Positions 1 to 9,138 of a stretch of DNA of 64,000 nucleotides are shown here, in pieces; position 1 is the stretch's first letter; each line of letters opens with the position of its first letter. The position numbers were made by a program, and so were the translations under genes. Source of the DNA: Veillonella sp. (lineage in GTDB: Bacteria > Bacillota > Negativicutes > Veillonellales > Veillonellaceae); NCBI RefSeq assembly GCF_018364065.1, contig NZ_JAGZMO010000002.1, positions 62,001 to 126,000 on the forward strand, in the 5' to 3' direction. The notes beneath the pieces were generated by a model. The model ran no database searches, was not told where the DNA came from, and saw only the letters and a program-made list of their open reading frames with translations.

Positions 1-774
1 CATTTCCATCATAACGTCAAGACCGGCAAAGTCCGGAACCAGACGTTCCATACCCATAAGACAAATCATAGTCTTAGGCATGGAGCTACTCATACGGCCG
101 TTACCTTCGTTGGACACGATAGTAATGGAACCGGTTTCAGCAACGGCGAAGTTACAGCCGGTGAAGCCGATATCTGCATGAAGGAAACGATCGCGAATAC
201 GTTTACGTACGAAACGTGTCATTTCTTCAGGATCTTCCGTACCTTCGTAACCTAATTTTTCATGGAAGGTTTTGCGGATGCGGTCACGGGAGAAGTGAAG
301 AGCCGGTACTACGATGTGAGATGGTGGATTCCAGTCAGCAGTCTGAAGGATAAATTCCGCCAAGTCAGTTTCGTTTACTTCTACGCCGGCTGCCATCAAG
401 TGTTCGTTAAGGCTGATTTCTTCGGAAACCATTGTTTTACCTTTTACGACCATTTTAGCGTTCTTAGCACGTACAACTTCCATTACATATGCGTTAGCTT
501 CTTCCGCATCAGCAGCGAAGTGAACGTGAGCGCCTGCCTTGCTGGCATTTTCTGCGAATTGATTCAAATAATAGTCCAAGTTGCTGAGTACATGGTCACG
601 AAGTTCAGCCGCTTCATCGCGGAATTCTTCCCATTCAGGTACCTGGTCAACTAAAGTTTTACGTTTTTGATAGAATACATCTTGCGCTTTTTGAATGGCT
701 TTTACCTTAAAGTCATTGGCAAGAACATCCTTAACGCGTTCTTTAAACGGGCGTTGATCATATAAAATAGCCAT
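1..774 (-). CDS. lutB: Lactate utilisation iron-sulfur protein LutB (partial, C-terminus off the window)
   Basis: The first 258 residues of a LutB/YkgF-type protein are present; the rest lies beyond base 1. LutB is the iron-sulfur electron-transfer subunit of the LutABC complex, which oxidises L-lactate to pyruvate. The visible part is the LUD domain, with the family stretches 'KGKTMVSEEISLNEHL', 'ETDLAEFILQ', 'TGCNFAVAETGSI' and 'NEGNGRM'. The C-terminal ferredoxin-type cysteine motifs are not in view. The start at 774 follows a GGAGGAA ribosome-binding site. It lies 19 bp downstream of lutA in the same direction, so the two form one operon; lutC probably follows off the window. Identity is secure from the LUD motifs and the lutA neighbour. 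A role in lactate growth fits a Veillonella-like lactate fermenter but is inferred. Confidence 0.9.
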   Translation of the reverse strand, partial: MAILYDQRPFKERVKDVLANDFKVKAIQKAQDVFYQKRKTLVDQVPEWEEFRDEAAELRDHVLSNLDYYLNQFAENASKAGAHVHFAADAEEANAYVMEVVRAKNAKMVVKGKTMVSEEISLNEHLMAAGVEVNETDLAEFILQTADWNPPSHIVVPALHFSRDRIRKTFHEKLGYEGTEDPEEMTRFVRKRIRDRFLHADIGFTGCNFAVAETGSITIVSNEGNGRMSSSMPKTMICLMGMERLVPDFAGLDVMMEM

Positions 775-793
775 TTTCAGTTCCTCCTAACGA

Positions 794-1531
794 CTAGCGA
801 CAGTTCAACAATTCAGCAATGTGCATTACGCGGATGTGACGATCGATTTCGCCATCTTTATATAAGCGTTCCAACATACCTTCAATGTTCATAAGGCAGG
901 CTTGGTCGCTGCCGGCTACTACATTAGCGCCGGATTCGTAAATTGTCATTGCTTTTTCGCGTGTCATAACCGCAGAGATTTCTGGCTCTTTTACTGTGAA
1001 TGTACCACCGAAGCCACAGCATCTGTCAGCGCGATGCATTGGAAGGTATTCCAACCCTTTGATGCCTTCAAGAAGTTTCATAGGTTGTTCTTTAATACCC
1101 ATTAGACGAGTTACATGGCATGATTTATGATAGGTTACTTTGTCGTTGAAAGTGGCACCAACATCGGTAACACCTAATACGTCAACGATAAATTCAGTGA
1201 ACTCATAAATACGTTCACTTAATTTGGCGGCGCGGGCCAACCATTCAGGTTCGTCCTTTAATACATGGCGATATTCATCGCGAATTGCCAGTGCACAGGA
1301 ACCGGATAAACTTACTACATAGTCTGCATTTTCGAATACTTCGATAGTATTCTTGATGGCTGCCTTGGCCCCCTGGTCATAACCGGAGTTCATAAACATC
1401 TGTCCGCAACAAACCTGTTTCTTAGGAACAGTAATGTCACAGCCCAGGCGTTCTAAAACCTGTACGCCGGCCATTCCCACATGGGGATAAAACATGTCAA
1501 TCAAACATTGTGAAAATAAATGAATTTTCAT
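794..1531 (-). CDS. lutA: Lactate utilisation protein LutA (CCG-domain Fe-S oxidoreductase)
   Basis: A 245-residue protein of the LutA/LldE/GlpC-like family with two CCG (cysteine-rich) domains. The visible cluster-binding cysteines are C9, the C41-C42-G pair, C79 in 'SGSCALAI', C138 in 'KSCHVTR', and the C171-C172-G-F-G-G motif. These are expected to bind an unusual iron-sulfur cluster and pass electrons from lactate oxidation in LutABC. Length is normal for the family (about 240). The start at 1531 has a good GAGGATGTGAGGAA ribosome-binding site. It is the first gene of a minus-strand operon with lutB 19 bp downstream. No regulator gene is adjacent in the window. Confidence 0.93.
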   Translation of the reverse strand: MKIHLFSQCLIDMFYPHVGMAGVQVLERLGCDITVPKKQVCCGQMFMNSGYDQGAKAAIKNTIEVFENADYVVSLSGSCALAIRDEYRHVLKDEPEWLARAAKLSERIYEFTEFIVDVLGVTDVGATFNDKVTYHKSCHVTRLMGIKEQPMKLLEGIKGLEYLPMHRADRCCGFGGTFTVKEPEISAVMTREKAMTIYESGANVVAGSDQACLMNIEGMLERLYKDGEIDRHIRVMHIAELLNCR

Positions 1532-2019
1532 TTCCTCACATCCTCATCTTTCCTACGTACTTACAACGATTGATTCTCCACACTTGCGCATACATTTCTA
1601 ATACTCTCGATTTAGAAAACATATTTTTAACCAGTTGTATAGAAATCACTACTAATATTATATAGAATATCGAATTCAAAGTCCAAAGAATTGCGATATT
1701 AGCAATCAGGTTATTCCATATGCGTAAAAGTAATATCGATTATAAGGTATTAGTAAAAGCGATAATTATTATCACAGTGCTCCGTTCCTAATTCTCCATC
1801 TATCCCCTCACTTCCCCTATGTTCGCCTTTAAAGCAGGCGCACTTCATGATATAATCAAACTAATCGGTGATGCCATTTTTTATTTTTATAATCACCACA
1901 CAATTCTCCCTGTATGCAAGGCATTATAATCATTAAATGACCACCGCCTTCTTGATACAGGCTTCTATTTATAAATTAGGATTACGTGTAATTAACTCGC
2001 CATGAAAGGAGTTTTTTTT
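1532..2019. other. Divergent intergenic region between lutA and the SLH gene
   Basis: About 490 bp separating lutA (minus) from the SLH gene (plus). It must hold both promoters. A TATAAT hexamer at 1925-1930 is the best -10 candidate for the plus strand, but no convincing -35 is paired with it. A weak inverted repeat (GGTGAT/ATCACC, around 1866-1897) is present. I see no gene. Confidence 0.5.
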
Positions 2020-3522
2020 ATGTCTCCAAAAACTTTACGCTTAGCCGTTTTAGCGGCTACCTTTTTTACGTCCGGGCTTTACAGCTCCGTAGCGTTCGGT
2101 GCCACTGATGCCACCGCAGCTACAACAAGTGCCGCCGATCAGAACGTAACGGCCGTAAGTTCCTTAGTCAATACTGACGGTTCCCGTCAGGTAGTAACTA
2201 AAACACCGACTGCAGCTGATCAGGAAGCGGCTCAAATCGCAGCTGCCCGCAACGAACAAACAATTGCGGCTGAAAAAGTGGCCCGCGCACAAGCGTTGGA
2301 GGAAGAAAATAAAATTACCTTCAGTGATGTAAAAAATCACTGGGCAAAACCATATATTAACGATTTTGTTAAATCCGGTATCCTGTCCGGCAACGGCCAG
2401 GGCGAATTCAGTCCCGATGCGCCCCTTACTGTTAAGGATGCAACGTCACTCTTTGATAAGTTAATTATAACAACTAAAACTGATATCGCCAATAACAAAA
2501 CGGCCAAAAAAGCTACAAACACCAAGAATTCTGACAAAAACCCGGCATTCGTTCCACTCGATAAAAACGGCAGCATTTTGATGGCTGATTTCAAAGGGGA
2601 TACAAATCTGTCCCGTCAGGAATTTGCCAGCGCCGCCGCGTCCTATGCACGCTACCAGCAAGACCTGGAAGATGCGGCTAAGGGCATGACACAAAAGCAA
2701 CACGACAAAGCGAGAGCGAAAGAAGCTAAAGCAGAAGCGGCAAATGCGGCTCTCACCTTTGAAGACAGTGCCGATATTTCCGCAGACTATCAAAAAGACG
2801 TAGCATACTTGGCACATAAAGGCTACATTGCTTCCGGCAGCGCCGTAGAATTCAGACCGGCCGACTTCATTACCCGTGCTGAAGCGGTAGCCATGTTATA
2901 TCGCATTAAACACAACGAAACAGCTCCTGTAGTAACAGCTACAGCCGCTCAAGATACTGATGCGGTAACGACTGTAAATACCGGCAAAACAGCTTCCGAT
3001 ACAACAAAAGCAACTGACAGCAAAACAAACAGTGCCGCCACTGCCAAAGATACAAAAGCAACTAAGGCGGACGCTGCTGAATCTGCTCATGTAAGCCTTG
3101 AAAACCGCGTGTTCAAAAAATTAAACACCTTGTACAAAACACCGGCCAACTTCCAGAACTACGGTGTAATGTACTGGCAGGATAACCAGCTCCATGTAGC
3201 ACTTAAAAACTCCGAAGACTTAGATACATTAACAGAAAAAATTGATGAAGATACTACGGTAGATAAAACGACAGGTAAAACACTGAAAGACTCGGTAGTC
3301 TTGGAATCCACTCAATACAGCCAGGTTGAATACGACCGCATCGAAGCAAACTTCCGTAAATTCTATGCGCAGAAACAGCCGCAAGGTACTGTACTCAGTG
3401 CATATCCGTCCGTAACTCACAATCAGTTGATTGTGACGGTTAACAAGACCTTCGACTACATGAACGATTCCATCAAAAACGCCTTCGGCGATAAAGTTCA
3501 CGTATTCGTATTGGAAAGCTAA
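2020..3522 (+). CDS. SLH-domain envelope protein with unknown C-terminal domain (first of a pair)
   Basis: A 500-residue exported protein. I place the start at 2020 because the ribosome-binding site AAAGGAG (2005-2011) lies between the upstream in-frame ATG (2002) and this one. The protein opens with a signal peptide ending near 'VAFGA'. An SLH repeat follows at about residues 105-155 ('FSDVKNHWAKPYINDF', 'ILSGNGQGEFSPDAPLT'). A second SLH-like stretch lies at about 250-295 ('GYIASGSAVEFRPADF'). Between and after them are Ala/Thr/Lys-rich low-complexity linkers. The last roughly 130 residues ('NYGVMYWQDNQLHVALK' through 'VTVNKTFDYMNDSIKNAFG') resemble the C-terminus of the SLH protein at 5255 and no domain I know. 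In Negativicutes, SLH domains bind polyamine-modified peptidoglycan (known for the family). The three genes 2020-6730 are 14-20 bp apart, so one operon is likely. Function beyond envelope attachment is unknown. Confidence 0.8.
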   Translation: MSPKTLRLAVLAATFFTSGLYSSVAFGATDATAATTSAADQNVTAVSSLVNTDGSRQVVTKTPTAADQEAAQIAAARNEQTIAAEKVARAQALEEENKITFSDVKNHWAKPYINDFVKSGILSGNGQGEFSPDAPLTVKDATSLFDKLIITTKTDIANNKTAKKATNTKNSDKNPAFVPLDKNGSILMADFKGDTNLSRQEFASAAASYARYQQDLEDAAKGMTQKQHDKARAKEAKAEAANAALTFEDSADISADYQKDVAYLAHKGYIASGSAVEFRPADFITRAEAVAMLYRIKHNETAPVVTATAAQDTDAVTTVNTGKTASDTTKATDSKTNSAATAKDTKATKADAAESAHVSLENRVFKKLNTLYKTPANFQNYGVMYWQDNQLHVALKNSEDLDTLTEKIDEDTTVDKTTGKTLKDSVVLESTQYSQVEYDRIEANFRKFYAQKQPQGTVLSAYPSVTHNQLIVTVNKTFDYMNDSIKNAFGDKVHVFVLES

Positions 3523-3542
3523 TCGACAGGGAGATTGCCATA

Positions 3543-5240
3543 ATGAAACGATCAAACCTATATCCTCGGGAGTATCGCTATATAGGCTTCCTCGGTATAT
3601 GGCTCCTACTTTCATATCTGCTGTTCACGTGGAATTTTCCAATCACTGACACAGTGGAGTCCAATTATGCGCTTACAGCCCTCACGATGATTCAGCATAA
3701 CAACTATATATCGCCGATGATCTACGATGTATATTGGTATGATAAACCGATTCTGACCTACTGGATGCTCATCGCATCCTATAAGCTGTTCGGCGTGTCT
3801 GACTTTGCGGCCCGTTTCCCTTTCGCCATTTGTGCAACCTTAAACGGACTGGCCATGTATTACGGCGTGCGCACCCTCTTCAAGCGGGTGCGCCTCGCTT
3901 TATGGAGCGCCATTATTCTCGGCACCGCCTTGGAATTCTGGTACATAAGTCATGGCATTTTAACAGACGGTTTCTTATTCCTCTTCTCTCAGGGCATTTT
4001 CTTTTTTGCCTATGAAGGGCTTCGTCATAAATCCACAAAGCACATGGTATATGCGTATATTTGTGCCGCTTTAGCCGTATTGACGAAGGGACCTGTGGGG
4101 CTCATATTACCGGGAATTATTATACTCATCTATGTATTAGCCTTTCAGCGATCAAAAACAAACCTGCAACTGCTCTTTCATCCTTTAGGACTCATTGCAT
4201 TCTGCGTAGTTGCACTACCTTGGTATATCGCCATGTATGCCATTCACGGCATGAGCTTTATTGACGCCTTTTTAGGCCTTCACAACTATGTACGAGCCAC
4301 CGTGCCGGAGCATCCGCAACAAAACTGGTGGTTTATGTACTTCGTTCTTTGGCCTGTGTCCCTGTTCCCATGGACCGGCCTCACCATATACGAACTCGTC
4401 TATCGTTTCCGCCATCGCCGGGACGTTGATGAATCGGCACCGCCTCATTGGTTGGCTTATGCATTGACCTGGGGCCTGGGTGTTTTCATCTTCTACAACC
4501 TGATGGCCACGAAATATCTGACCTATACATTTTTATGTTTAATCCCGTTCATTATTATTACGGCCCAAGGGGGCGAAACCTTATATCGACGCCTGCACAG
4601 CCAAATTCAGCGTCATCATTTTACACTGGATAAATGGCTGCTCTTCGTACCCTTACTGATTATTACAATTAGCGGTGTCTTCGGCGTTGTCTATGGTATC
4701 GCCAAACTGCCGGGCAACGAACATTTTCTAGATACGCAGGGGCCGCAGGTGTTAACCCTTCTCATATTGAGCGTCACTTTGATTGTTCTTCCATTAGTTG
4801 TGGCCTATAAAAAGCAGAATGTGCGTGCCACGTTTGCCGGTGTAGCCATCAGCATCAGCCTGTTCTACATCATTCTCCTCTGCATTTTACCGCCGCTCGT
4901 CGGTCCGGCCTCTACAAAGGATTTGGCCAAAGTACTCCCTATGGAAGCGTCTACCAATGTGTATTATTACCGCGACTATCGCACGTCCTTAGTGTATTAC
5001 AGCGGTCACAAAGTAACACAGATAATCCTCCCTAAAGAAGCGGATAATTTGTGGAGCGAAGGTAAAAATGTTATGCCTACCTTAACAGTCCCTGATGCAG
5101 TAACAGCCATTTCCAAAGAACGTGATTTTCTTATCTTAGTACCACAAAAATATAAAACTGACTTTATGAATTCCGGGCTTGCCGGTGCCTCCTTCGAATG
5201 GGGCCGCGTCGGCAATGTAGTTATCTTTATGCCCAAATAA
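3543..5240 (+). CDS. ArnT/PMT-like lipid-linked sugar glycosyltransferase (GT-C fold)
   Basis: A 565-residue polytopic membrane protein of the GT39/GT83 (dolichyl-mannosyltransferase, ArnT) superfamily. About a dozen hydrophobic segments are visible. The first periplasmic loop carries the acidic pair expected for catalysis ('TDTVESNYALTAL', D and E near residues 35-38), followed by 'YWYDKPILTYWML' and 'ARFPFAICATLNGLAMYYG', which are typical of ArnT-like enzymes. A soluble C-terminal region begins near residue 455. Such enzymes move a sugar from undecaprenyl phosphate onto lipid A or a protein on the outer face of the inner membrane. Length matches ArnT (about 550). It sits between two SLH genes with 20 bp and 14 bp spacers. 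That suggests it modifies lipid A, a cell-wall polymer or the SLH proteins themselves; which one is not decidable from sequence. Confidence 0.8.
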   Translation: MKRSNLYPREYRYIGFLGIWLLLSYLLFTWNFPITDTVESNYALTALTMIQHNNYISPMIYDVYWYDKPILTYWMLIASYKLFGVSDFAARFPFAICATLNGLAMYYGVRTLFKRVRLALWSAIILGTALEFWYISHGILTDGFLFLFSQGIFFFAYEGLRHKSTKHMVYAYICAALAVLTKGPVGLILPGIIILIYVLAFQRSKTNLQLLFHPLGLIAFCVVALPWYIAMYAIHGMSFIDAFLGLHNYVRATVPEHPQQNWWFMYFVLWPVSLFPWTGLTIYELVYRFRHRRDVDESAPPHWLAYALTWGLGVFIFYNLMATKYLTYTFLCLIPFIIITAQGGETLYRRLHSQIQRHHFTLDKWLLFVPLLIITISGVFGVVYGIAKLPGNEHFLDTQGPQVLTLLILSVTLIVLPLVVAYKKQNVRATFAGVAISISLFYIILLCILPPLVGPASTKDLAKVLPMEASTNVYYYRDYRTSLVYYSGHKVTQIILPKEADNLWSEGKNVMPTLTVPDAVTAISKERDFLILVPQKYKTDFMNSGLAGASFEWGRVGNVVIFMPK

Positions 5241-5254
5241 GGAGATTCCAAAAT

Positions 5255-6730
5255 ATGTCTTTACCAAGTAATCACCTAAAACATATCGCTATTCTTTCCA
5301 TGGTCCTCTCCTGGACCTTGGCCGGTCCGGTCTTTGCGGCCGATACCGATGCAGCGAATATTTCTACCATAACTGCAACTACTGCCAATGCAGCGACCGG
5401 CGCAACGTCTGTAGCTCGAGCAGCTACTAACACCGCGTATGCCAATGCTGCTACGCAAAGTAACTCCGCAGTGAACGTCGCCGCAGATACAACCGCCGAT
5501 GACGATGCCTCTTTGGCCGATTCCGAAGCGGTGTCCGTAACTAAGGAAAAAGAAAAAACGGTCCTCAGTCCGCTACTTTCCAATTACTACACCAATGTAA
5601 ATACAAACCAGGCGGTGAACAAGGCACAGCGCGAAGCGCAGGAGCAAAAGGGGCAAGATTCCAACAATCCGTTCAGCACCAACTTCTCCGATAACCGTAA
5701 TACAAATGTATATGAAACGGCGCGAAAATATGTATTCAAAGATGTGCCGTCCGACTTTTGGGCTGCCACATCCATCTCGGTAATGACAAATCAGAAAATG
5801 ATCTCCGGCTACAGCGACGGCACCTTCCGTCCGGATAAACCGATTACCCGCGAAGAAGTGGCCGCTCTGTTCAGCAATCTCGTTTCCGACGAACCGACTG
5901 TTATGTTGTCCAGCAGCTTCAACGATATTACATCCGACCGTTGGTCCGCTATGGCCATCGAACGGGTGGCACGACTCAACATCATCAGCGGCTATGGAGA
6001 CAACACGTATCGCCCTGAAAAATTGATGTCTCGTCAGGAATTTGCCGTGGTAGCGGACAACTACATCCACTACTTAGGCTATGAGTCAGTAAATTATGCG
6101 AACGACGATGATATTCATTTCAGCGATCAAAAGTTCATTGCCTCCTGGGCACAGGATGCTGTAAAAGAATTGGCGCGCCTCGGCTTTATCAGTTACGAGC
6201 CGCACAACCTGTTCAATCCGGAAAAATATATTACCCGTGCGGAAGCTACGGAAATCACCTATCGCATTACGAACAGTAAACAGGCACTCCAGTTGCGCGA
6301 AACAATCTTGCATCAGCAAGTGCAGGATAAAACCTTGCAGCTCATTGAACGCACCTTCGGCAAAGACTATGTATTCCGTCTTCACGGTGCCATGTTCTGG
6401 CAAAACGACAAACTGATTGTGGCCTTCCAAAGCAGCAGTGACGCGAAAGCCTTCGGTGCCGCCTTGGCCTTCTCCAAAGATAAGGACTTCGTTCAAAACG
6501 TGGAAGTTCGCAAAGGCAGCTTGAATGAAATTGATTTGAATAAATTGCAAATTGATGCGGCTTACGCATACAACCAATTGGAACGGACCGGCACGATTTT
6601 AGCAGTTACACCAAACAACAATGTGAACGGCATTATCGTTACAGTTGACTCTTTGAGCGCTGACAGCCAAAAATCATTGAATAAACAATACGGTGAAAAA
6701 GTCGTATTCACCTTGCCGGAAAGTAAATAA
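5255..6730 (+). CDS. SLH-domain envelope protein with three SLH repeats (second of a pair)
   Basis: A 491-residue exported protein. The start at 5255 is chosen because GGAG at 5241-5244 precedes it; a longer in-frame ORF starts inside the upstream gene. The signal peptide ends near 'AGPVFAAD'. An Ala/Thr-rich linker is followed by three clear SLH repeats at about 165-215 ('FKDVPSDFWAATSISVM', 'ISGYSDGTFRPDKPITRE'), 225-280 ('ISGYGDNTYRPEKLMSRQ') and 285-345 ('FSDQKFIASWAQDAVKEL'). The C-terminal 140 residues ('LHGAMFWQNDKLIVAFQS', 'TGTILAVTPNNNVNGIIVTV') are related to the end of the 2020 protein, so the two are diverged paralogues. It is the last gene of the SLH-glycosyltransferase-SLH operon and is followed by a strong terminator at 6801. 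It probably anchors to peptidoglycan in the periplasm. Confidence 0.83.
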   Translation: MSLPSNHLKHIAILSMVLSWTLAGPVFAADTDAANISTITATTANAATGATSVARAATNTAYANAATQSNSAVNVAADTTADDDASLADSEAVSVTKEKEKTVLSPLLSNYYTNVNTNQAVNKAQREAQEQKGQDSNNPFSTNFSDNRNTNVYETARKYVFKDVPSDFWAATSISVMTNQKMISGYSDGTFRPDKPITREEVAALFSNLVSDEPTVMLSSSFNDITSDRWSAMAIERVARLNIISGYGDNTYRPEKLMSRQEFAVVADNYIHYLGYESVNYANDDDIHFSDQKFIASWAQDAVKELARLGFISYEPHNLFNPEKYITRAEATEITYRITNSKQALQLRETILHQQVQDKTLQLIERTFGKDYVFRLHGAMFWQNDKLIVAFQSSSDAKAFGAALAFSKDKDFVQNVEVRKGSLNEIDLNKLQIDAAYAYNQLERTGTILAVTPNNNVNGIIVTVDSLSADSQKSLNKQYGEKVVFTLPESK

Positions 6731-6800
6731 GGCCAAAGATAATAGAATATATTAGATTAGACTTGAATCGTATCGGTCTTACAATCTGTACGCAATAAAA

Positions 6801-6846
6801 AAGCCCTCTCCCATTAGAATGCTCTAACGGGAGAGGGCTTTTATTT
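6801..6846. terminator. Bidirectional rho-independent terminator
   Basis: A 12-bp stem AAGCCCTCTCCC / GGGAGAGGGCTT with a 16-nt loop, flanked by T-rich DNA on both sides. It can end the SLH operon (plus) and the malic-enzyme transcript (minus), which converge here. Confidence 0.9.
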
Positions 6847-6946
6847 AGTTGCACAGTTACTTAAGTACTTAATAGGTACAAAAGCACCTAATAGTTCCAA
6901 AACATATTAACTTCAACCTTGGTCTTACTAACTGTTTATAAGCAAC

Positions 6947-8128
6947 TTATTTTTCAACGCGACGAGCCACGCCTGTTTTGATAGCCATTTCGGAAACGGC
7001 TTTCGCTACTACGAGTGGAACGCGTTCGTCGAATGCGCTGGCTACTACGTAGTCTTCGCGAAGTTCTTCGTCAGCCACTAAATTAGCCAATGCTTCAGCA
7101 GCAGCCAACTTCATTTCATCATTAATCTTGGATGCATGAACGTCGATAGCACCGCGGAAAATGCCAGGGAATACGTTAACGTTGTTGATCTGGTTAGGTG
7201 CGTCACTGCGGCCTGTACCGGCTACGCGAACGCCACATTTCTTAGCCACATCATACATAACTTCCGGCGTAGGATTTGCCATGGCAAATACGATGGAATC
7301 TTCTGCCAAGTTTTTAAGAATATCTTCAGTGAATACACCGGCAGCGGAAACGCCCAACAATACGTCAGCGCCCTTAGCCACTTCTGCCAATGTACCGGTC
7401 TTTTCTTCCTGGTCTAATAATTTAATCATTTCAGCCTGCAAGGAATCAAGACGTTTGTAATTTTTATTCAATACACCGGAACTTACCATCAAGGTAATGT
7501 CGCGGGCACCGGCCAAGTATAAAAGACGGGCAATGTTAGCACCGGCTGCACCGGCACCGTTAACTACGATTTTAACTTTGCTCAAATCTTTTTTTACAAA
7601 GCGAAGTGCTGCTTCTACCCCTGCCAGGCAGGCGATAGCTGTACCATGTTGATCGTCATGAAATACAGGAATTTCCAGTTCTTCTTTGAGTCGGTTTTCA
7701 ATTTCATAACATTTAGGAGAGGAAATGTCTTCCAAGTTAATGCCGGCAAAGTTTTTCTGCACTAATTTTACAGTGCGGATAATTTCTTCGGGATCTTTTG
7801 TATCCAATACTAACGGTACGCAGTCCACGTTGCCGAAACGCTTAAACAATAACGATTTCCCTTCCATTACAGGAAGTGCCGCTGCGGCGCCAATATCGCC
7901 GAGGCCCAGCACGCGAGTACCGTCGGATACAACGGCTACCATGTTGCTGCGGCATGTGAGGTCAAAGGAAAGTTCTTCCTTTTCTTTAATACGCAAACAA
8001 GGCTCTGCTACACCCGGAGTGTAAGCGACAGATAAATCATGTGCATCTTTCAAAGGATACTTCGTACCGGTTGTCAAAAATCCGCCTAATTCCAACTTCT
8101 TTTGAACTGCTTCTTCACGTACGTCCAT
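6947..8128 (-). CDS. NAD(P)-dependent malic enzyme
   Basis: A 393-residue malic enzyme of the short bacterial type (MaeA/MaeB catalytic core without a phosphotransacetylase domain). It converts malate to pyruvate and CO2. Landmarks are 'AYTPGVAEPC' near residue 34, 'VSDGTRVLGLGDIG' near 68-80, 'GINLEDI', 'FHDDQHGTA' (metal and substrate binding) and the NAD(P)-binding 'VVNGAGAAGANIARLL'. Length is normal. The start has the ribosome-binding site AGGAGG. It is 10 bp downstream of speD on the same strand, so the two are probably co-transcribed. In lactate-fermenting Negativicutes malic enzyme links the C4 (malate/succinate) branch to pyruvate; that role is inferred from the organism type. Cofactor preference cannot be read reliably. 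Confidence 0.93.
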   Translation of the reverse strand: MDVREEAVQKKLELGGFLTTGTKYPLKDAHDLSVAYTPGVAEPCLRIKEKEELSFDLTCRSNMVAVVSDGTRVLGLGDIGAAAALPVMEGKSLLFKRFGNVDCVPLVLDTKDPEEIIRTVKLVQKNFAGINLEDISSPKCYEIENRLKEELEIPVFHDDQHGTAIACLAGVEAALRFVKKDLSKVKIVVNGAGAAGANIARLLYLAGARDITLMVSSGVLNKNYKRLDSLQAEMIKLLDQEEKTGTLAEVAKGADVLLGVSAAGVFTEDILKNLAEDSIVFAMANPTPEVMYDVAKKCGVRVAGTGRSDAPNQINNVNVFPGIFRGAIDVHASKINDEMKLAAAEALANLVADEELREDYVVASAFDERVPLVVAKAVSEMAIKTGVARRVEK

Positions 8129-8138
8129 GTTTTGCCTC

Positions 8139-8921
8139 CTAAACTTTTAAGCTTGGTAAATTGCGGCCATAAAAAATTTCAGCCATTTCTTGTCTTAACA
8201 ATTGATTGATATGTTTCTTCTCTTTTGGAGTTAAGTCATCTTCAGTAATACCAAACAAGTAGTTGTTAATGTCGTATTCCTTGAGCATCATTTTCGTGTG
8301 GAAAATATTTTCCTGATATACGTTTACGTCGATCATGTTGTATAAGTTTTTAGTTTTCGATTCAATGTAATTTTGAATGGAGTTAATACGATGATCAATG
8401 TAAATCTTCTTGCCCTGTACATCACGGGTAAATCCGCGTACGCGGTAGTCCAAGCTGATGATGTCGGAATCGAAACTGCTGATCAGATAATTTAACGCCT
8501 TCAATGGAGAAATTTCACCGCAGGTGGAGACGTCAATATCGGCACGGAATGTGCTGATACCGCGATACGGATGGCTTTCAGGATAGGTGTGAACCGTCAA
8601 ATGGCTCTTGTCCAAATGGCACACTACATCTTCCTTATGCACTTCCTCTTCGGATATTAAAATCGTAACACTCGCACCTTGAGGATCGTAATCCTGCTTG
8701 GCCACATTTAAAATGTTGGCGCCGATGATGTGGGACACTTCAGTTAAAATATCCGTCAATCGCTGTGCATTATACACTTCGTCGATATATTTAATGTATT
8801 CTTTTTTCTCTTCTTCAGAGCTGGTATAACATATATCATAGATGTTAAAGCTTAGCGTTTTAGTTAAATTATTAAAGCCATATAACTTCATTTTCTTAAT
8901 TGGCTTAACGGATGTTTCCAT
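8139..8921 (-). CDS. speD: S-adenosylmethionine decarboxylase proenzyme, E. coli type
   Basis: A 260-residue SpeD of the long gamma-proteobacterial class. The sequence tracks E. coli SpeD throughout ('LYGFNNLTKTLSFNIYDI', 'YDPQGASVTILISEE', 'VYQENIFHTKM'). Self-cleavage and pyruvoyl formation are expected between K105 and S106 in 'LDKSHLTVHTYPESHP'. The enzyme makes decarboxylated SAM for spermidine synthesis. The start at 8921 has GGAAGG upstream. An in-frame ATG at residue 11 would align better with the E. coli start, so an 8-10 residue shorter protein is possible. It heads a two-gene unit with malic enzyme. A spermidine synthase gene is not in the window. Confidence 0.95.
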   Translation of the reverse strand: METSVKPIKKMKLYGFNNLTKTLSFNIYDICYTSSEEEKKEYIKYIDEVYNAQRLTDILTEVSHIIGANILNVAKQDYDPQGASVTILISEEEVHKEDVVCHLDKSHLTVHTYPESHPYRGISTFRADIDVSTCGEISPLKALNYLISSFDSDIISLDYRVRGFTRDVQGKKIYIDHRINSIQNYIESKTKNLYNMIDVNVYQENIFHTKMMLKEYDINNYLFGITEDDLTPKEKKHINQLLRQEMAEIFYGRNLPSLKV

Positions 8922-9021
8922 AAAGTTCTTACACCTTCCTCAATTGAATTCATTATCATTATATCGAAACTTTTCATTTGCTTCAAGCATCCCCATCTAT
9001 ATGGGATATAAATCATCCCGG

Positions 9022-9138
9022 CTAGGTAATACAGCTATATATTACTTCTAGATATTGCTTCCAAATATTACGGCTATATATTGCCTCCAGGTAATACGGT
9101 CAGGTATTGTATCTAGGTATTACAACCAGGCATTACCA
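9022..9138. repeat. 13-bp degenerate tandem repeat, nine units, ending in the yfcE-like stop codon
   Basis: Nine head-to-tail units of exactly 13 bp with consensus near CYAGRTATTRCNN. The last unit (9126-9138) contains the stop codon of the phosphodiesterase gene, and the array extends away from it into the intergenic gap. No function is apparent; it looks like repeated slippage duplication of a gene 3' end followed by drift. Confidence 0.8.

Noticed and set aside
2337..3090. Several minus-strand ORFs opposite the SLH gene
   Set aside because: They are shadows produced by the Ala/Thr/Lys-rich coding sequence on the plus strand.
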